This document shows positions 34,378-45,520 of a stretch of 64,000 bases of DNA, piece by piece. Source of the DNA: Chryseobacterium populi (GTDB taxonomy: Bacteria; Bacteroidota; Bacteroidia; Flavobacteriales; Weeksellaceae); contig NZ_AKJY01000014.1 in the NCBI RefSeq assembly GCF_000282115.1, positions 62,001-126,000 of the forward strand. The letters are read 5' to 3'. The notes below the pieces were generated by a model. The model saw nothing but the letters and a program-made list of their open reading frames with translations. It had not been told where the DNA came from and did not search any database. The translations under genes and the position numbers were made by a program. Positions within the stretch are counted from its first letter, which is position 1. The number at the start of each line of letters is the position of its first letter.

Positions 34378-35372
34378 TTCCTTGTAATGGTATTTTTACT
34401 GAGCAATTTCTTTAATCTGAAATAAGCAATTTCTTTTTTTATAATTTTTTCTGCATTCTCACCCGTTTCCATTGGGATTCTGTGAAAGTTTCTGGTAACA
34501 CTGTCAAGTTTTATTCCGGCACTGCCAAAGCTGCAGATGAAGTCTCTATTTTTAAAAAGCTGATCAAAAAAAGCTTTTTTTACTCCAAAATCTGTGAAAG
34601 GGAAGGCAAAACTTTCATAAAGAAAATTATTTTCCTTTAAATAATCAAAACTTTTTTCTGTGGCTTCAAGTTGCTCAGCTAAACTCAGCTCATGATAAAG
34701 CGGATGATCCCAGCTGTGAGAAGAAATTCCGAACCCCTTTTTAGCCAGGCTTTTTAATTGCTCAAAGCTTAAATAAGGTTGTTGCTCCTTTAAAAAAGCT
34801 GTAAAACTGAGTTCAAGCTTTTCTGCAATCTGATCAAGAATTTCCCGTTGATGATAGCTGATTTTTAATATCCTTTGTTGAATGTTTTCTTTTGAAAGAT
34901 AATCGGTCTGAAGGATTGTCCTTATTTCCGGGGGTAAAATTTTCGCAGTTTCAACAGCATTGAAAATCAGGCTTGCCTTGCAGCGGAACATCAGATCTTT
35001 ATTGCCGATGAAGGAAGGATTGATAAAGTTGATGGCATAAATCCCTTTTCTCTCTAAAACAGGGGTGATAATATCATAAAATTCCCTTAGTCCATCATCA
35101 AAAGTGAGTAATGCAATTTTTTTCCGGGCTTTAAAATTTCCCTTACTATATTCTTTAAATTCATCCCAATCTACAAACTGGAAATGCTGTAAAAGATAAT
35201 CCAGGTCTTCTTCAAACTGCTTTATATTTTTATACAGGATGATGCGGTTGAGGTGAGGCAGATCTTCACTGGAAACACAATGATAGACAGGCAGGCAATA
35301 GTCTAAAGGGAAAGACTTTTCAATGTTTTCTCCTTCAAATGCCGCTAGTAAGCTGATGATACTGTCTTTCAT
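34374..35372 (-). CDS. Polysaccharide deacetylase family protein
   Basis: 332 residues with no evident signal peptide. The NodB-type catalytic motif ALLTFDDGLREFYD (about residue 90) supplies the two Asp residues. A second motif, SSHSWDHPLYHELS (about 218), supplies the H-x(3-4)-H metal ligands. The family (carbohydrate esterase 4) removes N- or O-acetyl groups from glycans such as peptidoglycan or capsule. The gene overlaps the GNAT gene by 4 bp. Confidence 0.87.
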   Translation of the reverse strand: MKDSIISLLAAFEGENIEKSFPLDYCLPVYHCVSSEDLPHLNRIILYKNIKQFEEDLDYLLQHFQFVDWDEFKEYSKGNFKARKKIALLTFDDGLREFYDIITPVLERKGIYAINFINPSFIGNKDLMFRCKASLIFNAVETAKILPPEIRTILQTDYLSKENIQQRILKISYHQREILDQIAEKLELSFTAFLKEQQPYLSFEQLKSLAKKGFGISSHSWDHPLYHELSLAEQLEATEKSFDYLKENNFLYESFAFPFTDFGVKKAFFDQLFKNRDFICSFGSAGIKLDSVTRNFHRIPMETGENAEKIIKKEIAYFRLKKLLSKNTITRK

Positions 35373-35449
35373 TGTTTTAATAAAAAAGAATCTATTTAAA
35401 TTTTCAGATGATTATTTAAATAGATTCTAAAAGTTTAACGTTAAGGAAA

Positions 35450-37588
35450 TTACTTCACTACTTTCATTTCATCGATCAGCCATTTAGAATCGGCAAATTT
35501 ATCGATGATAAAAAGGATGTATTTTGTATCTACCATAATATTTCTGCTGAAACGCGGGTCGTAATTGATGTCACTCATGGTGCCTTCCCATTGTCTGTCG
35601 AAGTTTAATCCTACCAGGTTCCCGTAGGCGTCAAGAGCCGGGCTTCCGGAGTTTCCTCCCGTTGTATGGTTGGTTGCTGTAAATCCTACAGGAACGTCAC
35701 CTGTTTTATCCTTATAGAGTCCGTAGTCTTTTTTGTTGTACAGATCAATCAGCTTTTTAGGAACATCAAATTCATAATCTCCGGGTACATATTTTTCTAT
35801 AACACCAGCCAAATGCGTTTGATAGTCATAAGAAACAGCATCTCTAGGGCTCGATCCTTTTACTTTTCCGTAGGTTACCCGAAGCGTGGAGTTGGCATCC
35901 GGGAAGAATTTTCTGTCTTTATCCGTTGCCATCTGCTGAGCCATGAAGGTTTTCTGCAATGCATCAATTTTTGTCTGAATCGATGTAAACTGAGGGTCGG
36001 CAGTTTTCATATACGTTTCCTTGATATTAGTGAATAGCTGATAAACAGGATCTTTTTTCAATGTTTTGATTAATTTATCCTGATTAGAGAATGCTTTATC
36101 AACATCTGTGCTCAGAGAAGCCCCGTTTACGGCAGCTCTTCCTGTGATGATGGAATTTTTAGAGATTTCTTCTATCGTCTGGATGTTCTGCGCTTCATTT
36201 TTGTATTTATCAAATCCTGCAGGCAAGAATTGTGCTGCTGTTTTATTAGCGTACAAAGCCAGCAATTTAGCTGTTACTTTAGCATCCAGTTCTGCACTGT
36301 AGTCTTTATAGAAAGAAGTTAATCTGTTTTTAAAAGCAGTTGTGCCTTTTTCATCCATTCTTCCTGCTTCTACAGCAGTGATGTAGTTGGAATAAAGATT
36401 GGCCAGCATCAGGGTTTCTGCATTTCTGATCACTTCTGAATAATAGGCGTTGTTTAATGCAAAAGGAGCCTGGTCGTTATAAAGCTTGTTGAGCTGGTCT
36501 AAAGTAGTTTTAATTTCAGGGTTTTTAGATACCAGAGAACCTTCATACATTACTTTTTTCTCAACGGCATTCGATTTTTTAAGGCCTTCTACCTCGCCGA
36601 TCCATTTTTTCCAGTAATTGGCAACCGACGCATATTTTGATGCATATTTAATACGTGTGGCGTCGTCTGCACGCATTCTTTCGTCTAAAGTTTTTAAAGC
36701 GACGTCGCGTACAGCGATTCTTGCAGGATCAATTTCCTTCATGATCTTTTCCACAGCGATGGCAGGAAGATATTCTGTAGTTCTTCCCGGGAACCCGAAT
36801 ACAAAAGTGAAATCATTTTCATTTTTATCTTTTACGGAAACCGGAAGATAGTGCTTCGGTACATACGGGATATTATCTTTGGAATATTCTGCAGGCTTAT
36901 TGTTTTTATCTGCATAAATTCTGAACATAGAAAAATCCCCGGTATGCCTTGGCCAGACCCAGTTATCCGTATCGCTTCCGAATTTCCCGATGCTTTGCGG
37001 TGGTGCACCCACTAAACGTACGTCTTTATAGGTTTCGATCGTATAAGCGTAATACTTGTTTCCATAGTACATTGATTTTACGGAAATCGTCTGATATGGC
37101 TCAATTTTCTGTGTATTTTTATAGATTTCAATATTGTTGTTGATCTTTTTTGAAAGTTCAGGCTCCGTAAGGTTGTCTGTTCCTTCTAAAATTTGATTAC
37201 TAACCTCTTTGATATCTGCAATAAAATCTACTGTTACGCCTGGGTTCGGAAGTTCCTGTTCCATGTTTTTAGCCCAGAATCCATTGGATAAAAGGTCATT
37301 TTCAACCGTTGAATGGGCCTGGATCTGCCCGAAACCGCAGTGGTGATTGGTTAATACCAAACCTTTCGGTGAAATGATTTCGGCAGTACAGCCACCGTTG
37401 AATTGTACTACAGCATCTTTTATGCTTGCTTTTTGAGGGTTGAAGATGTCTTTTGCAGAGATTTTCATGCCCAGGTCTTTCATTTCCTTTTCATTGAGCT
37501 CTGTAGGGATCCACATTCCTCCATATTGCTGTGCAAACGCCATCGCAGCCGGCAAAAGAAATACAGATAAAAGTATCTTTTTTGTCAT
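35450..37588 (-). CDS. S46 dipeptidyl peptidase, DPP11-like (Asp/Glu specific)
   Basis: 712 residues from ATG 37588, which gives a proper signal peptide (MTKKILLSVFLLPAAMAFAQ); the frame extends 6 codons further. It is periplasmic. The catalytic His lies in LTNHHCGFGQ and the Ser in TGGNSGSPALDAYGN (about residue 645). In this family the residue 18 after the catalytic Ser sets the P1 preference: Gly in DPP7, Arg in DPP11. Here it is Arg (GLNFDRQWEG), predicting release of dipeptides with Asp or Glu second. Such enzymes feed amino acids to these asaccharolytic, peptide-using bacteria. Confidence 0.9.
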   Translation of the reverse strand: MTKKILLSVFLLPAAMAFAQQYGGMWIPTELNEKEMKDLGMKISAKDIFNPQKASIKDAVVQFNGGCTAEIISPKGLVLTNHHCGFGQIQAHSTVENDLLSNGFWAKNMEQELPNPGVTVDFIADIKEVSNQILEGTDNLTEPELSKKINNNIEIYKNTQKIEPYQTISVKSMYYGNKYYAYTIETYKDVRLVGAPPQSIGKFGSDTDNWVWPRHTGDFSMFRIYADKNNKPAEYSKDNIPYVPKHYLPVSVKDKNENDFTFVFGFPGRTTEYLPAIAVEKIMKEIDPARIAVRDVALKTLDERMRADDATRIKYASKYASVANYWKKWIGEVEGLKKSNAVEKKVMYEGSLVSKNPEIKTTLDQLNKLYNDQAPFALNNAYYSEVIRNAETLMLANLYSNYITAVEAGRMDEKGTTAFKNRLTSFYKDYSAELDAKVTAKLLALYANKTAAQFLPAGFDKYKNEAQNIQTIEEISKNSIITGRAAVNGASLSTDVDKAFSNQDKLIKTLKKDPVYQLFTNIKETYMKTADPQFTSIQTKIDALQKTFMAQQMATDKDRKFFPDANSTLRVTYGKVKGSSPRDAVSYDYQTHLAGVIEKYVPGDYEFDVPKKLIDLYNKKDYGLYKDKTGDVPVGFTATNHTTGGNSGSPALDAYGNLVGLNFDRQWEGTMSDINYDPRFSRNIMVDTKYILFIIDKFADSKWLIDEMKVVK

Positions 37589-37844
37589 AATCAAAATTTT
37601 GCCCAATTTACGAAGAAAAATTTAATGATTGATGGAGAAATTTGGGTGGATTGGTCGAAAGTATGAAGTCGAGAATTCATAGTTTAAAGTTAGTGTTTAA
37701 AGTTGGATGATGTCAGATTATAATCGATACAGTACTTTAACTTCCGGCTCCCTTCTTCTGTCTTCCAGCCTCTCTCAACTCTTAACCACCCATCCACTGG
37801 CTTAATTTTTGTTTTCTAAAACCCAACCCATTTAATTATTCAAT

Positions 37845-38327
37845 ATGAAACATTCAATTCAAATTTTAGGAATTGCAGCAATGGCTTTTCTGTCTTCCTG
37901 CTCACCTAAAGAAAAACCTCAGGAAGTAATTCCCAATCCGAAAACTGATCCTGTGGCAATTCAAACTCCGATGGATACTACTTCCACGATAGTTGAAGAT
38001 AAAGCCCATAATTCTCAGAATTCTTTGGACTGGGATGGGATTTATGAAGCAGTAGTGCCTTGTGCTGACTGCCCGGGAATAAAAACGACTTTGACTTTAA
38101 ATAAAGACAAGACTTTCAGTATTACCGAAGAATACCTGGAAAGAAAATCTAAAAATGAAGATAAAGGAAGCTTTGAATGGGATAACACAGGAAGCGTAAT
38201 CACTCTGAAAGGAAAGAATGCAAATTATAAATACAAAGTGGGCGAAAATACACTCACCCAGCTGGATCTTAGTGGTAAACCTATTGATGGCCCCAACAAA
38301 GATTTATATGTTTTCAAGAAAAAATAA
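37845..38327 (+). CDS. NlpE-like lipoprotein
   Basis: 160 residues: a lipoprotein signal peptide with lipobox LSSC (Cys about residue 19), a Pro/Thr-rich linker, then an NlpE N-terminal-type domain with the CxxC motif VPCADCPGIKTTLTLNKDKT followed by a small beta barrel. In enterobacteria NlpE senses copper or lipoprotein stress at the envelope. Signalling partners are not visible here. It ends in a terminator shared with the convergent mgtC gene. The 250 bp before it hold no gene. Confidence 0.8.
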   Translation: MKHSIQILGIAAMAFLSSCSPKEKPQEVIPNPKTDPVAIQTPMDTTSTIVEDKAHNSQNSLDWDGIYEAVVPCADCPGIKTTLTLNKDKTFSITEEYLERKSKNEDKGSFEWDNTGSVITLKGKNANYKYKVGENTLTQLDLSGKPIDGPNKDLYVFKKK

Positions 38328-38351
38328 AGGCCAGCGGCCTTTATTTTTTTG
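38322..38351. terminator. Bidirectional hairpin terminator
   Basis: AAATAAAGGCC (38322-38332) pairs with GGCCTTTATTT (38336-38346) around AGC, with T-rich sequence following on both strands. Confidence 0.85.
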
Positions 38352-38357
38352 TTTTTT

Positions 38358-39002
38358 CTAAAACTGATAAGCAATTATTTTTTTATCATCCATCAGGCTT
38401 TTAATGAGGTTTTCATGATGGTTGTTTTTTCCTGTCAGCCTCCATATGGTAGCCAGGTTTCCCTCAGTATATTGCTGCCTCATCATCAGATACTTTAAAT
38501 GGTGTTGCCTGAACAGGTCTTCGCAGTGTTCAATATATTCCGAATCTGAAACGGAAATTTTATATTCCCTGATTTTATGATTATTATCAATGAAGTTTTG
38601 AAGATAGTTAAGAGAGCTTAAAATCAGTAATACAAGAACAGTTCCCAGAAGTGACAGGTAAACATATCCTGAGCCTACTGCCATTCCTATCGATGCAGTT
38701 GCCCAGATCGTAGTTGCAGTGGTGATTCCATCAATTTTATTATCTCCCTTAAAAATAACGCCTGCTCCCAGAAATCCTATTCCGGTAATAATATTGGCGG
38801 CAAGGCGGTCCGGATTTTCCACACCGATTTTTATGGAAAGAATGGTAAACAAACAGGATCCGAAACATACCAGAATAAAAGTACGCAGCCCTGCCGATTT
38901 GTTCCGGTATTCTCGTTCTGCACCTATTAAAATCCCAAGAAGTACAGAAATAAATATCAGCAGCAGTTCATTTTGTATAGAATGGTCCTGTAAAAACTCC
39001 AT
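38358..39002 (-). CDS. MgtC/SapB family membrane protein
   Basis: 214 residues with about four to five membrane helices. Family motifs are LLGILIGAEREYRNKSAGLR (about 17-36, including the conserved Arg after the Glu) and ITGIGFLGAGVIFKGD. The C-terminal ~75 residues are soluble. MgtC proteins are tied to growth in low Mg2+ and to membrane potential control; the original transport role is doubted. Single gene. Confidence 0.9.
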   Translation of the reverse strand: MEFLQDHSIQNELLLIFISVLLGILIGAEREYRNKSAGLRTFILVCFGSCLFTILSIKIGVENPDRLAANIITGIGFLGAGVIFKGDNKIDGITTATTIWATASIGMAVGSGYVYLSLLGTVLVLLILSSLNYLQNFIDNNHKIREYKISVSDSEYIEHCEDLFRQHHLKYLMMRQQYTEGNLATIWRLTGKNNHHENLIKSLMDDKKIIAYQF

Positions 39003-39062
39003 TTTTTAATTTACTTGGAATAAAATTACAATAAAATGCTGAGATATAATTACCTGAATTTT

Positions 39063-41084
<2,022 letters not shown>

Positions 41085-41089
41085 TTAGG

Positions 41090-41097
41090 CAAAAATA
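41090..41097 (-). promoter_or_regulatory. -7 promoter element of ligA (TATTTTTG)
   Basis: On the minus strand it reads TATTTTTG, fitting TAnnTTTG, 21 bp upstream of the ligA ATG. Confidence 0.6.
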
Positions 41098-41245
41098 GCT
41101 AAAGTAATCACATCTAAAAAATAAGATAATTAAATAGTCTGATAAAATTAAAATTGTGTAATGTGATGTAACGGACTGATTGTATAAGCGATACGTTGAA
41201 TGTTAAAAAATCAGTTAACATAGCGTTATGATTTAATTGAATAAA

Positions 41246-41293
41246 TGTTAAAATTTCCTTAAACATCCGACGGTAAAAGTCAGGATACCTTTG
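41246..41293 (+). promoter_or_regulatory. Pho-box-like direct repeats and -7 element of the TonB receptor gene
   Basis: TGTTAAA (41246-41252), 4 bp, then CCTTAAA (41257-41263): two 7-bp units with an 11-bp period, the geometry of a PhoB box. The -7 element TACCTTTG is at 41286-41293, 23 bp further, so the repeats cover the -33 region. The SusC promoter at 45458 is built the same way. Confidence 0.55.
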
Positions 41294-41313
41294 CATCTAG
41301 CTAATTTGAAAAA

Positions 41314-44300
41314 ATGAGAAAAGTAAAGATTGTCTTGGGATTATTGTTCTTAAGTTTCGGAACACTGGCTTATGCGCAGACTACGCAGGCTTCTATACTG
41401 GGTAAAGTTACCGGTACCGGTAATACAGCTCAGGAAAAAATGAAAGTAACAATTGTTAATGAGTCTACAGGTTTCAGAACAGAAACGGAAACCAACTCAA
41501 AAGGGGAATATATCTTCAAAGAGATTCCTCTGGGAGGCCCTTATACCGTGATAGTGAATGATGAGAAAAAGGAAGGTTATACGGTGAACTTCGGTGATCA
41601 GGTTACAGTAAACGTGAGTCTGGGCGGAAATGAGAAAGTTCTGGAAGAAGTGGTAATTGTAGGGAATCTTAAAAATAAGATCGGAAATTTAGGCGCTGCA
41701 ACCGCTATCTCAGCTAAAAACATCGGAGTTTTACCGGTAAACGGAAGAAATTTTACCAGTCTTACAGATTTGTCTCCTTTAAGTGGAAAAGGAGGAAATT
41801 TATCAGGGCAATTAGGATCTTCCACCAATTTCACAATTGACGGGATGAATGCCAAAAACCCTACCTCAGCAGGATCCACAACCAGCCGTAGCGGTGCCCC
41901 TTTTTCCATTTCAATTGAGGCCGTTCGTGAATTTAAAATTACCACCAATCAATATGATGTGACGCTGGGAAGAAGTGGTGGTGGTACAGTAAGTGCAGTA
42001 ACAAAATCTGGAACCAACAAATTTTCCGGAAGTGCCTGGGAATACCTGAGAACAGGATGGTTATCCAGCAAATATGATATCAGGGGAAATGAAAGAGTCA
42101 ATGATTTCTCTACTTCCCAGTTCGGGTTTTCATTAGGAGGCCCGATTATTAAAAACAAATTGCATTTTTTTGCGGCATGGGATCACCAGCTGGATTCAAG
42201 ACCATTAATTATTGCAGATGTAAGGACGAAAGACGATGCATTGAGATTCAATGTAACCAATGAAACGCTGAACCAGGTTTTAAGCATCGGAAGGACAAAA
42301 TACGGAGTAGGAAACACACCACAGTTCGGAAGCTTTGATAAAGTGAGAAACTCCGATGCCGGATTTTTACGTTTAGACTGGCAGATCAACCCTAAAAACC
42401 TATTGACTTTAAGAAACAACTTTACTTATGATTTCAATAAAAACGGTTTAGCAGATAATACAGCAATCAATTTCTTTGAATCTTTCGGAAATGACAGAAA
42501 CCTTGATAACAGCTTATTATTAACGCTGAGATCCAATTTAAAGCCTAATCTTACCAACGAATTAAAAGGGCAGTATTTATATACCTACCAGAACAGTTTC
42601 CAGAATGATGAGTTAGGACGTCCGGTTCCGAGAGCTATTGTAGAACGGGTACCGTCTACGATTGAAGGTATCAACCTTGCGACCAATATTCAGATGGGAG
42701 GTCACCGTTTCGGGCAGGAAAGCTTCAGAAACAATGTATTCCAGATCGTTGATAACTTATATTACAATACAGATAAGATCAAATATACTTTCGGGGCAGA
42801 TTTGATGTATACGCACGCCAAATCAATCTATGGAAGTGAAGTAAACGGTAGGTTCCAGTTCCTGGGAATTGATAATTTTAACAACCTTACCCCTTACAGG
42901 TTTTACAGAGAAGTACCTTTGGTAGAAGATCCTTCTGTAAAATCCAGTATCTGGAATATCGGGGTTTATGGCCAGGTTCAGGCTAAAATTGCAAAAGGAC
43001 TTGATGTAATGGCCGGCTTAAGATTAGATTACGGCGGTTATCCGAAAGCTGAATTTAATCAGAAGCTATATGATGAAATGGGAATCAGGACGGATAATAA
43101 TATTAAATCTTTTATCATCCAGCCGAGGTTTCAGTTTGACTGGAATATCAATGAAGGAAATAAAGATTTCGTGAAATTCGGTGCCGGGATTTTCTCTTCC
43201 GATATCAACAATTACATGATCATCAACAACCTTGTTTTCGACGGAAGGCATCTGGCAACAGTGGATGTTAATCCTACAACCATCGGCCTGACTCCGGATT
43301 TTGCAAGCTACAGGAATGATTACGGAACAGTTCCCACTCTTTCGCAATACCAGCTTCCTACCATCAATTATACCGGTAAAGATGCAAAAATCCCGATCGT
43401 TTATAAAGCCAATATCTCTTATACCCATTTCTTTAATGAAAGGTTCAGGGCAGGTGTGGCAGCTTATGCAGCTTTGGGAAGGAACAACTATTTCTATTAT
43501 GACAGGAATATGGTGGCCAATCCTTACTTTACACTGGATAAAGAGGGTGGAAGAGGAGTTTTTGTTCCTTTAAATACAGTAAATGCCAACGGAACGGTAG
43601 ACTGGAAAGCCGGAAGAATCAATAAGAATTTCGGAAGGGTGTTGGAGCTTGTGAGCGATGGTAAAGTAAACCAGTTCTCTTTTGTGTTTGATACAAGCTA
43701 CCGTTATTACAAAGACGGAGAGATTACGGCAAGTTATACATGGTCTGATATTAAAGACAACACTTCTTACAATGGAAACGTAGCCAATACCGCTACTTTA
43801 TCAACAGTGGTTCAGAGTGACCCGAGAGATTTGAGGATGAACTATTCGGACAACCAGTTCAGAAATAAAGTAGTATTATACGGAAACTCGCCGACTGTTG
43901 CAGGATTTATCATAGGGATCAGGTATTCAGGAATCGGGGGAACACGTTTCTCAGTAACAACGGGTGGTAACGTTAACGGGGATTTCGTAGATTCCAACGA
44001 TCTTGCATACATCTTCCCGAATCTTACCCAAACCCTGATTGATAATCCTGAAGTAGGAAAAGCACTGAAAGAATACATCACCGATTATAACAACAAAATT
44101 GCAGAACGTAACGGCGGCAAAAACGGATTCTATGGAGTTTGGGATATTCGGATTGCCAAAAAATTAAAGTTCCAGAAGATCGGAGCGTTTGAGCTGTCAG
44201 TGGATATTTTCAACGTAGCCAATATGCTTAATAAAGAATGGGGTGTGAATAAATCTTACGGAAATACTTCACTGTACAGAATTACAGGATTTGATCCGGC

Positions 44301-44397
44301 AACCAAAGAATTTAAGTACAGCTTGAATACCAGTGGTCTAGAGCCTTTGTCAGGGAACCCTTACCAGATTCAGCTTGGTGCCAAGTATACTTTCTAA
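41314..44397 (+). CDS. TonB-dependent outer-membrane receptor (Oar-like)
   Basis: 1027 residues. A signal peptide (cleaved after AYAQ) is followed by a carboxypeptidase-regulatory-like beta domain (about 25-110), a plug (about 120-230; NFTIDGMNAKNPTSAGS and SGGGTVSAVTKSGTNKFSG) and a large beta barrel ending in Phe (LGAKYTF). Such receptors pull in large or scarce solutes with TonB energy. It lies 67 bp before a glycerophosphodiesterase gene and has a Pho-box-like promoter, so a phosphorus-containing substrate is a reasonable guess. Confidence 0.9.
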   Translation: MRKVKIVLGLLFLSFGTLAYAQTTQASILGKVTGTGNTAQEKMKVTIVNESTGFRTETETNSKGEYIFKEIPLGGPYTVIVNDEKKEGYTVNFGDQVTVNVSLGGNEKVLEEVVIVGNLKNKIGNLGAATAISAKNIGVLPVNGRNFTSLTDLSPLSGKGGNLSGQLGSSTNFTIDGMNAKNPTSAGSTTSRSGAPFSISIEAVREFKITTNQYDVTLGRSGGGTVSAVTKSGTNKFSGSAWEYLRTGWLSSKYDIRGNERVNDFSTSQFGFSLGGPIIKNKLHFFAAWDHQLDSRPLIIADVRTKDDALRFNVTNETLNQVLSIGRTKYGVGNTPQFGSFDKVRNSDAGFLRLDWQINPKNLLTLRNNFTYDFNKNGLADNTAINFFESFGNDRNLDNSLLLTLRSNLKPNLTNELKGQYLYTYQNSFQNDELGRPVPRAIVERVPSTIEGINLATNIQMGGHRFGQESFRNNVFQIVDNLYYNTDKIKYTFGADLMYTHAKSIYGSEVNGRFQFLGIDNFNNLTPYRFYREVPLVEDPSVKSSIWNIGVYGQVQAKIAKGLDVMAGLRLDYGGYPKAEFNQKLYDEMGIRTDNNIKSFIIQPRFQFDWNINEGNKDFVKFGAGIFSSDINNYMIINNLVFDGRHLATVDVNPTTIGLTPDFASYRNDYGTVPTLSQYQLPTINYTGKDAKIPIVYKANISYTHFFNERFRAGVAAYAALGRNNYFYYDRNMVANPYFTLDKEGGRGVFVPLNTVNANGTVDWKAGRINKNFGRVLELVSDGKVNQFSFVFDTSYRYYKDGEITASYTWSDIKDNTSYNGNVANTATLSTVVQSDPRDLRMNYSDNQFRNKVVLYGNSPTVAGFIIGIRYSGIGGTRFSVTTGGNVNGDFVDSNDLAYIFPNLTQTLIDNPEVGKALKEYITDYNNKIAERNGGKNGFYGVWDIRIAKKLKFQKIGAFELSVDIFNVANMLNKEWGVNKSYGNTSLYRITGFDPATKEFKYSLNTSGLEPLSGNPYQIQLGAKYTF

Positions 44398-44464
44398 AAA
44401 TTAAACATTACCTTTATATAAAAGTCCGTTAAAGGCTTTTACATTTTTAATATCAGATTATATT

Positions 44465-45208
44465 ATGAAAAATTTTATCTTAGGGTTAGCAGTTTTAAGT
44501 ACAGTTTTAATGAAGGCACAAACCCAGATTATCGCACACAGAGGCTATTGGCAGACACAGCCGGCCACAACGGAGAACTCACTGAAATCATTGGAAAATG
44601 CACAGAACCTGAAGATCTACGGGTCTGAATTTGATGTGAGAATGACGAAAGACGGTGTTTTAGTGGTCAACCACGATGAGCATCACGGGAAAATGGAAAT
44701 TTCAGAAACCGATTTTAAAGAATTGAAAAAACTGAAATTATCAAACGGTGAAGATTTTCCTACTTTAAAAGATTATCTGAAACAGGGAAAGAAAGATAAA
44801 TCACTGAAACTGATTGTTGAGATTAAGCCTGATAAAACAAAAGAAAAAGAAGATGAGCTGACAGCGAAAACGGTTAAAATGATTAAAAGTATGAAGCTCG
44901 AATCTCAGAGTGAATTTATCTCTTTCAGTTTGAATATCTGTAAGGAAATCAAAAAGCTTGAACCTGCATTTAAAGTACAGTATCTGAAAGGAGAGCTGTC
45001 TCCGGAGCAGATTAAGAATGAAGGTTTAGACGGAATAGATTATCATTACAGTATTTTCCAGAAAAACCCGACCTGGATTTCTGAAGCTAAAGCATTAGGT
45101 TTAATTACTAATGCATGGACGGTAAATGATGTTGCCATTTCAGATGAATTAAAAGCGCAGGGAATAGGATTTATTACTACCAATATTCCGGATCAGTTAA
45201 AAAAATAA
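44465..45208 (+). CDS. Secreted glycerophosphodiester phosphodiesterase
   Basis: 247 residues with a signal peptide (MKNFILGLAVLSTVLMKAQ). The GDPD motifs are IIAHRGYWQ (catalytic His), ENSLKSLENAQ, SEFDVRMTKDGVLVVNHDEH (metal-binding Glu and Asp, catalytic His) and a C-terminal NAWTVNDV. It hydrolyses glycerophosphodiesters such as deacylated phospholipids to glycerol-3-phosphate and an alcohol. Its place behind the TonB receptor, and before SusCD and a phosphoesterase, fits phosphate scavenging. A hairpin terminator follows. Confidence 0.9.
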   Translation: MKNFILGLAVLSTVLMKAQTQIIAHRGYWQTQPATTENSLKSLENAQNLKIYGSEFDVRMTKDGVLVVNHDEHHGKMEISETDFKELKKLKLSNGEDFPTLKDYLKQGKKDKSLKLIVEIKPDKTKEKEDELTAKTVKMIKSMKLESQSEFISFSLNICKEIKKLEPAFKVQYLKGELSPEQIKNEGLDGIDYHYSIFQKNPTWISEAKALGLITNAWTVNDVAISDELKAQGIGFITTNIPDQLKK

Positions 45209-45242
45209 AATTTTTAATTTTTTCTTACTACTTATAATTTCT

Positions 45243-45273
45243 AAAACTTGCTTTCTTAAAGGCAAGTTTTTTT
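45243..45273 (+). terminator. Hairpin terminator after the glycerophosphodiesterase
   Basis: AAAACTTGC (45243-45251) pairs with GCAAGTTTT (45262-45270), with further TTT/AAA pairing inside and a T run after. Confidence 0.8.
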
Positions 45274-45457
45274 GTATAGTGTATCTGAAATTCATTAATT
45301 GAAGTAATATTTTATCAAAAAAGGACAATAAAGGTAAGAGAATATATTATGTCGGTCATATTAATAATAATTAATTTTTTTAAACATCTGTTTATCAAAA
45401 CTCTACCAATTATTGTTCATACTAAATTCATATTGTGTTTAATAATTATTTAATAAA

Positions 45458-45504
45458 TGTTAAAGTCGTGTTAAAGCCACCCTCATAATGTCGTTTTAAT
45501 TTTG
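45458..45504 (+). promoter_or_regulatory. Pho-box-like direct repeats and -7 element of the susC gene
   Basis: TGTTAAA occurs at 45458-45464 and again, exactly, at 45469-45475 (11-bp period); a weaker TATTTAA lies one period upstream at 45447-45453. The -7 element TAATTTTG is at 45497-45504, 22 bp downstream. The layout nearly copies that at 41246, which supports co-regulation. Confidence 0.6.
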
Positions 45505-45520
45505 CGCAAACAAAAAGGAT

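Noticed and set aside
41598-41948. 116-codon minus-strand open frame inside the TonB receptor gene
   Set aside because: Pro/Ser-rich shadow with no coding signature, and the plus-strand gene is clear.
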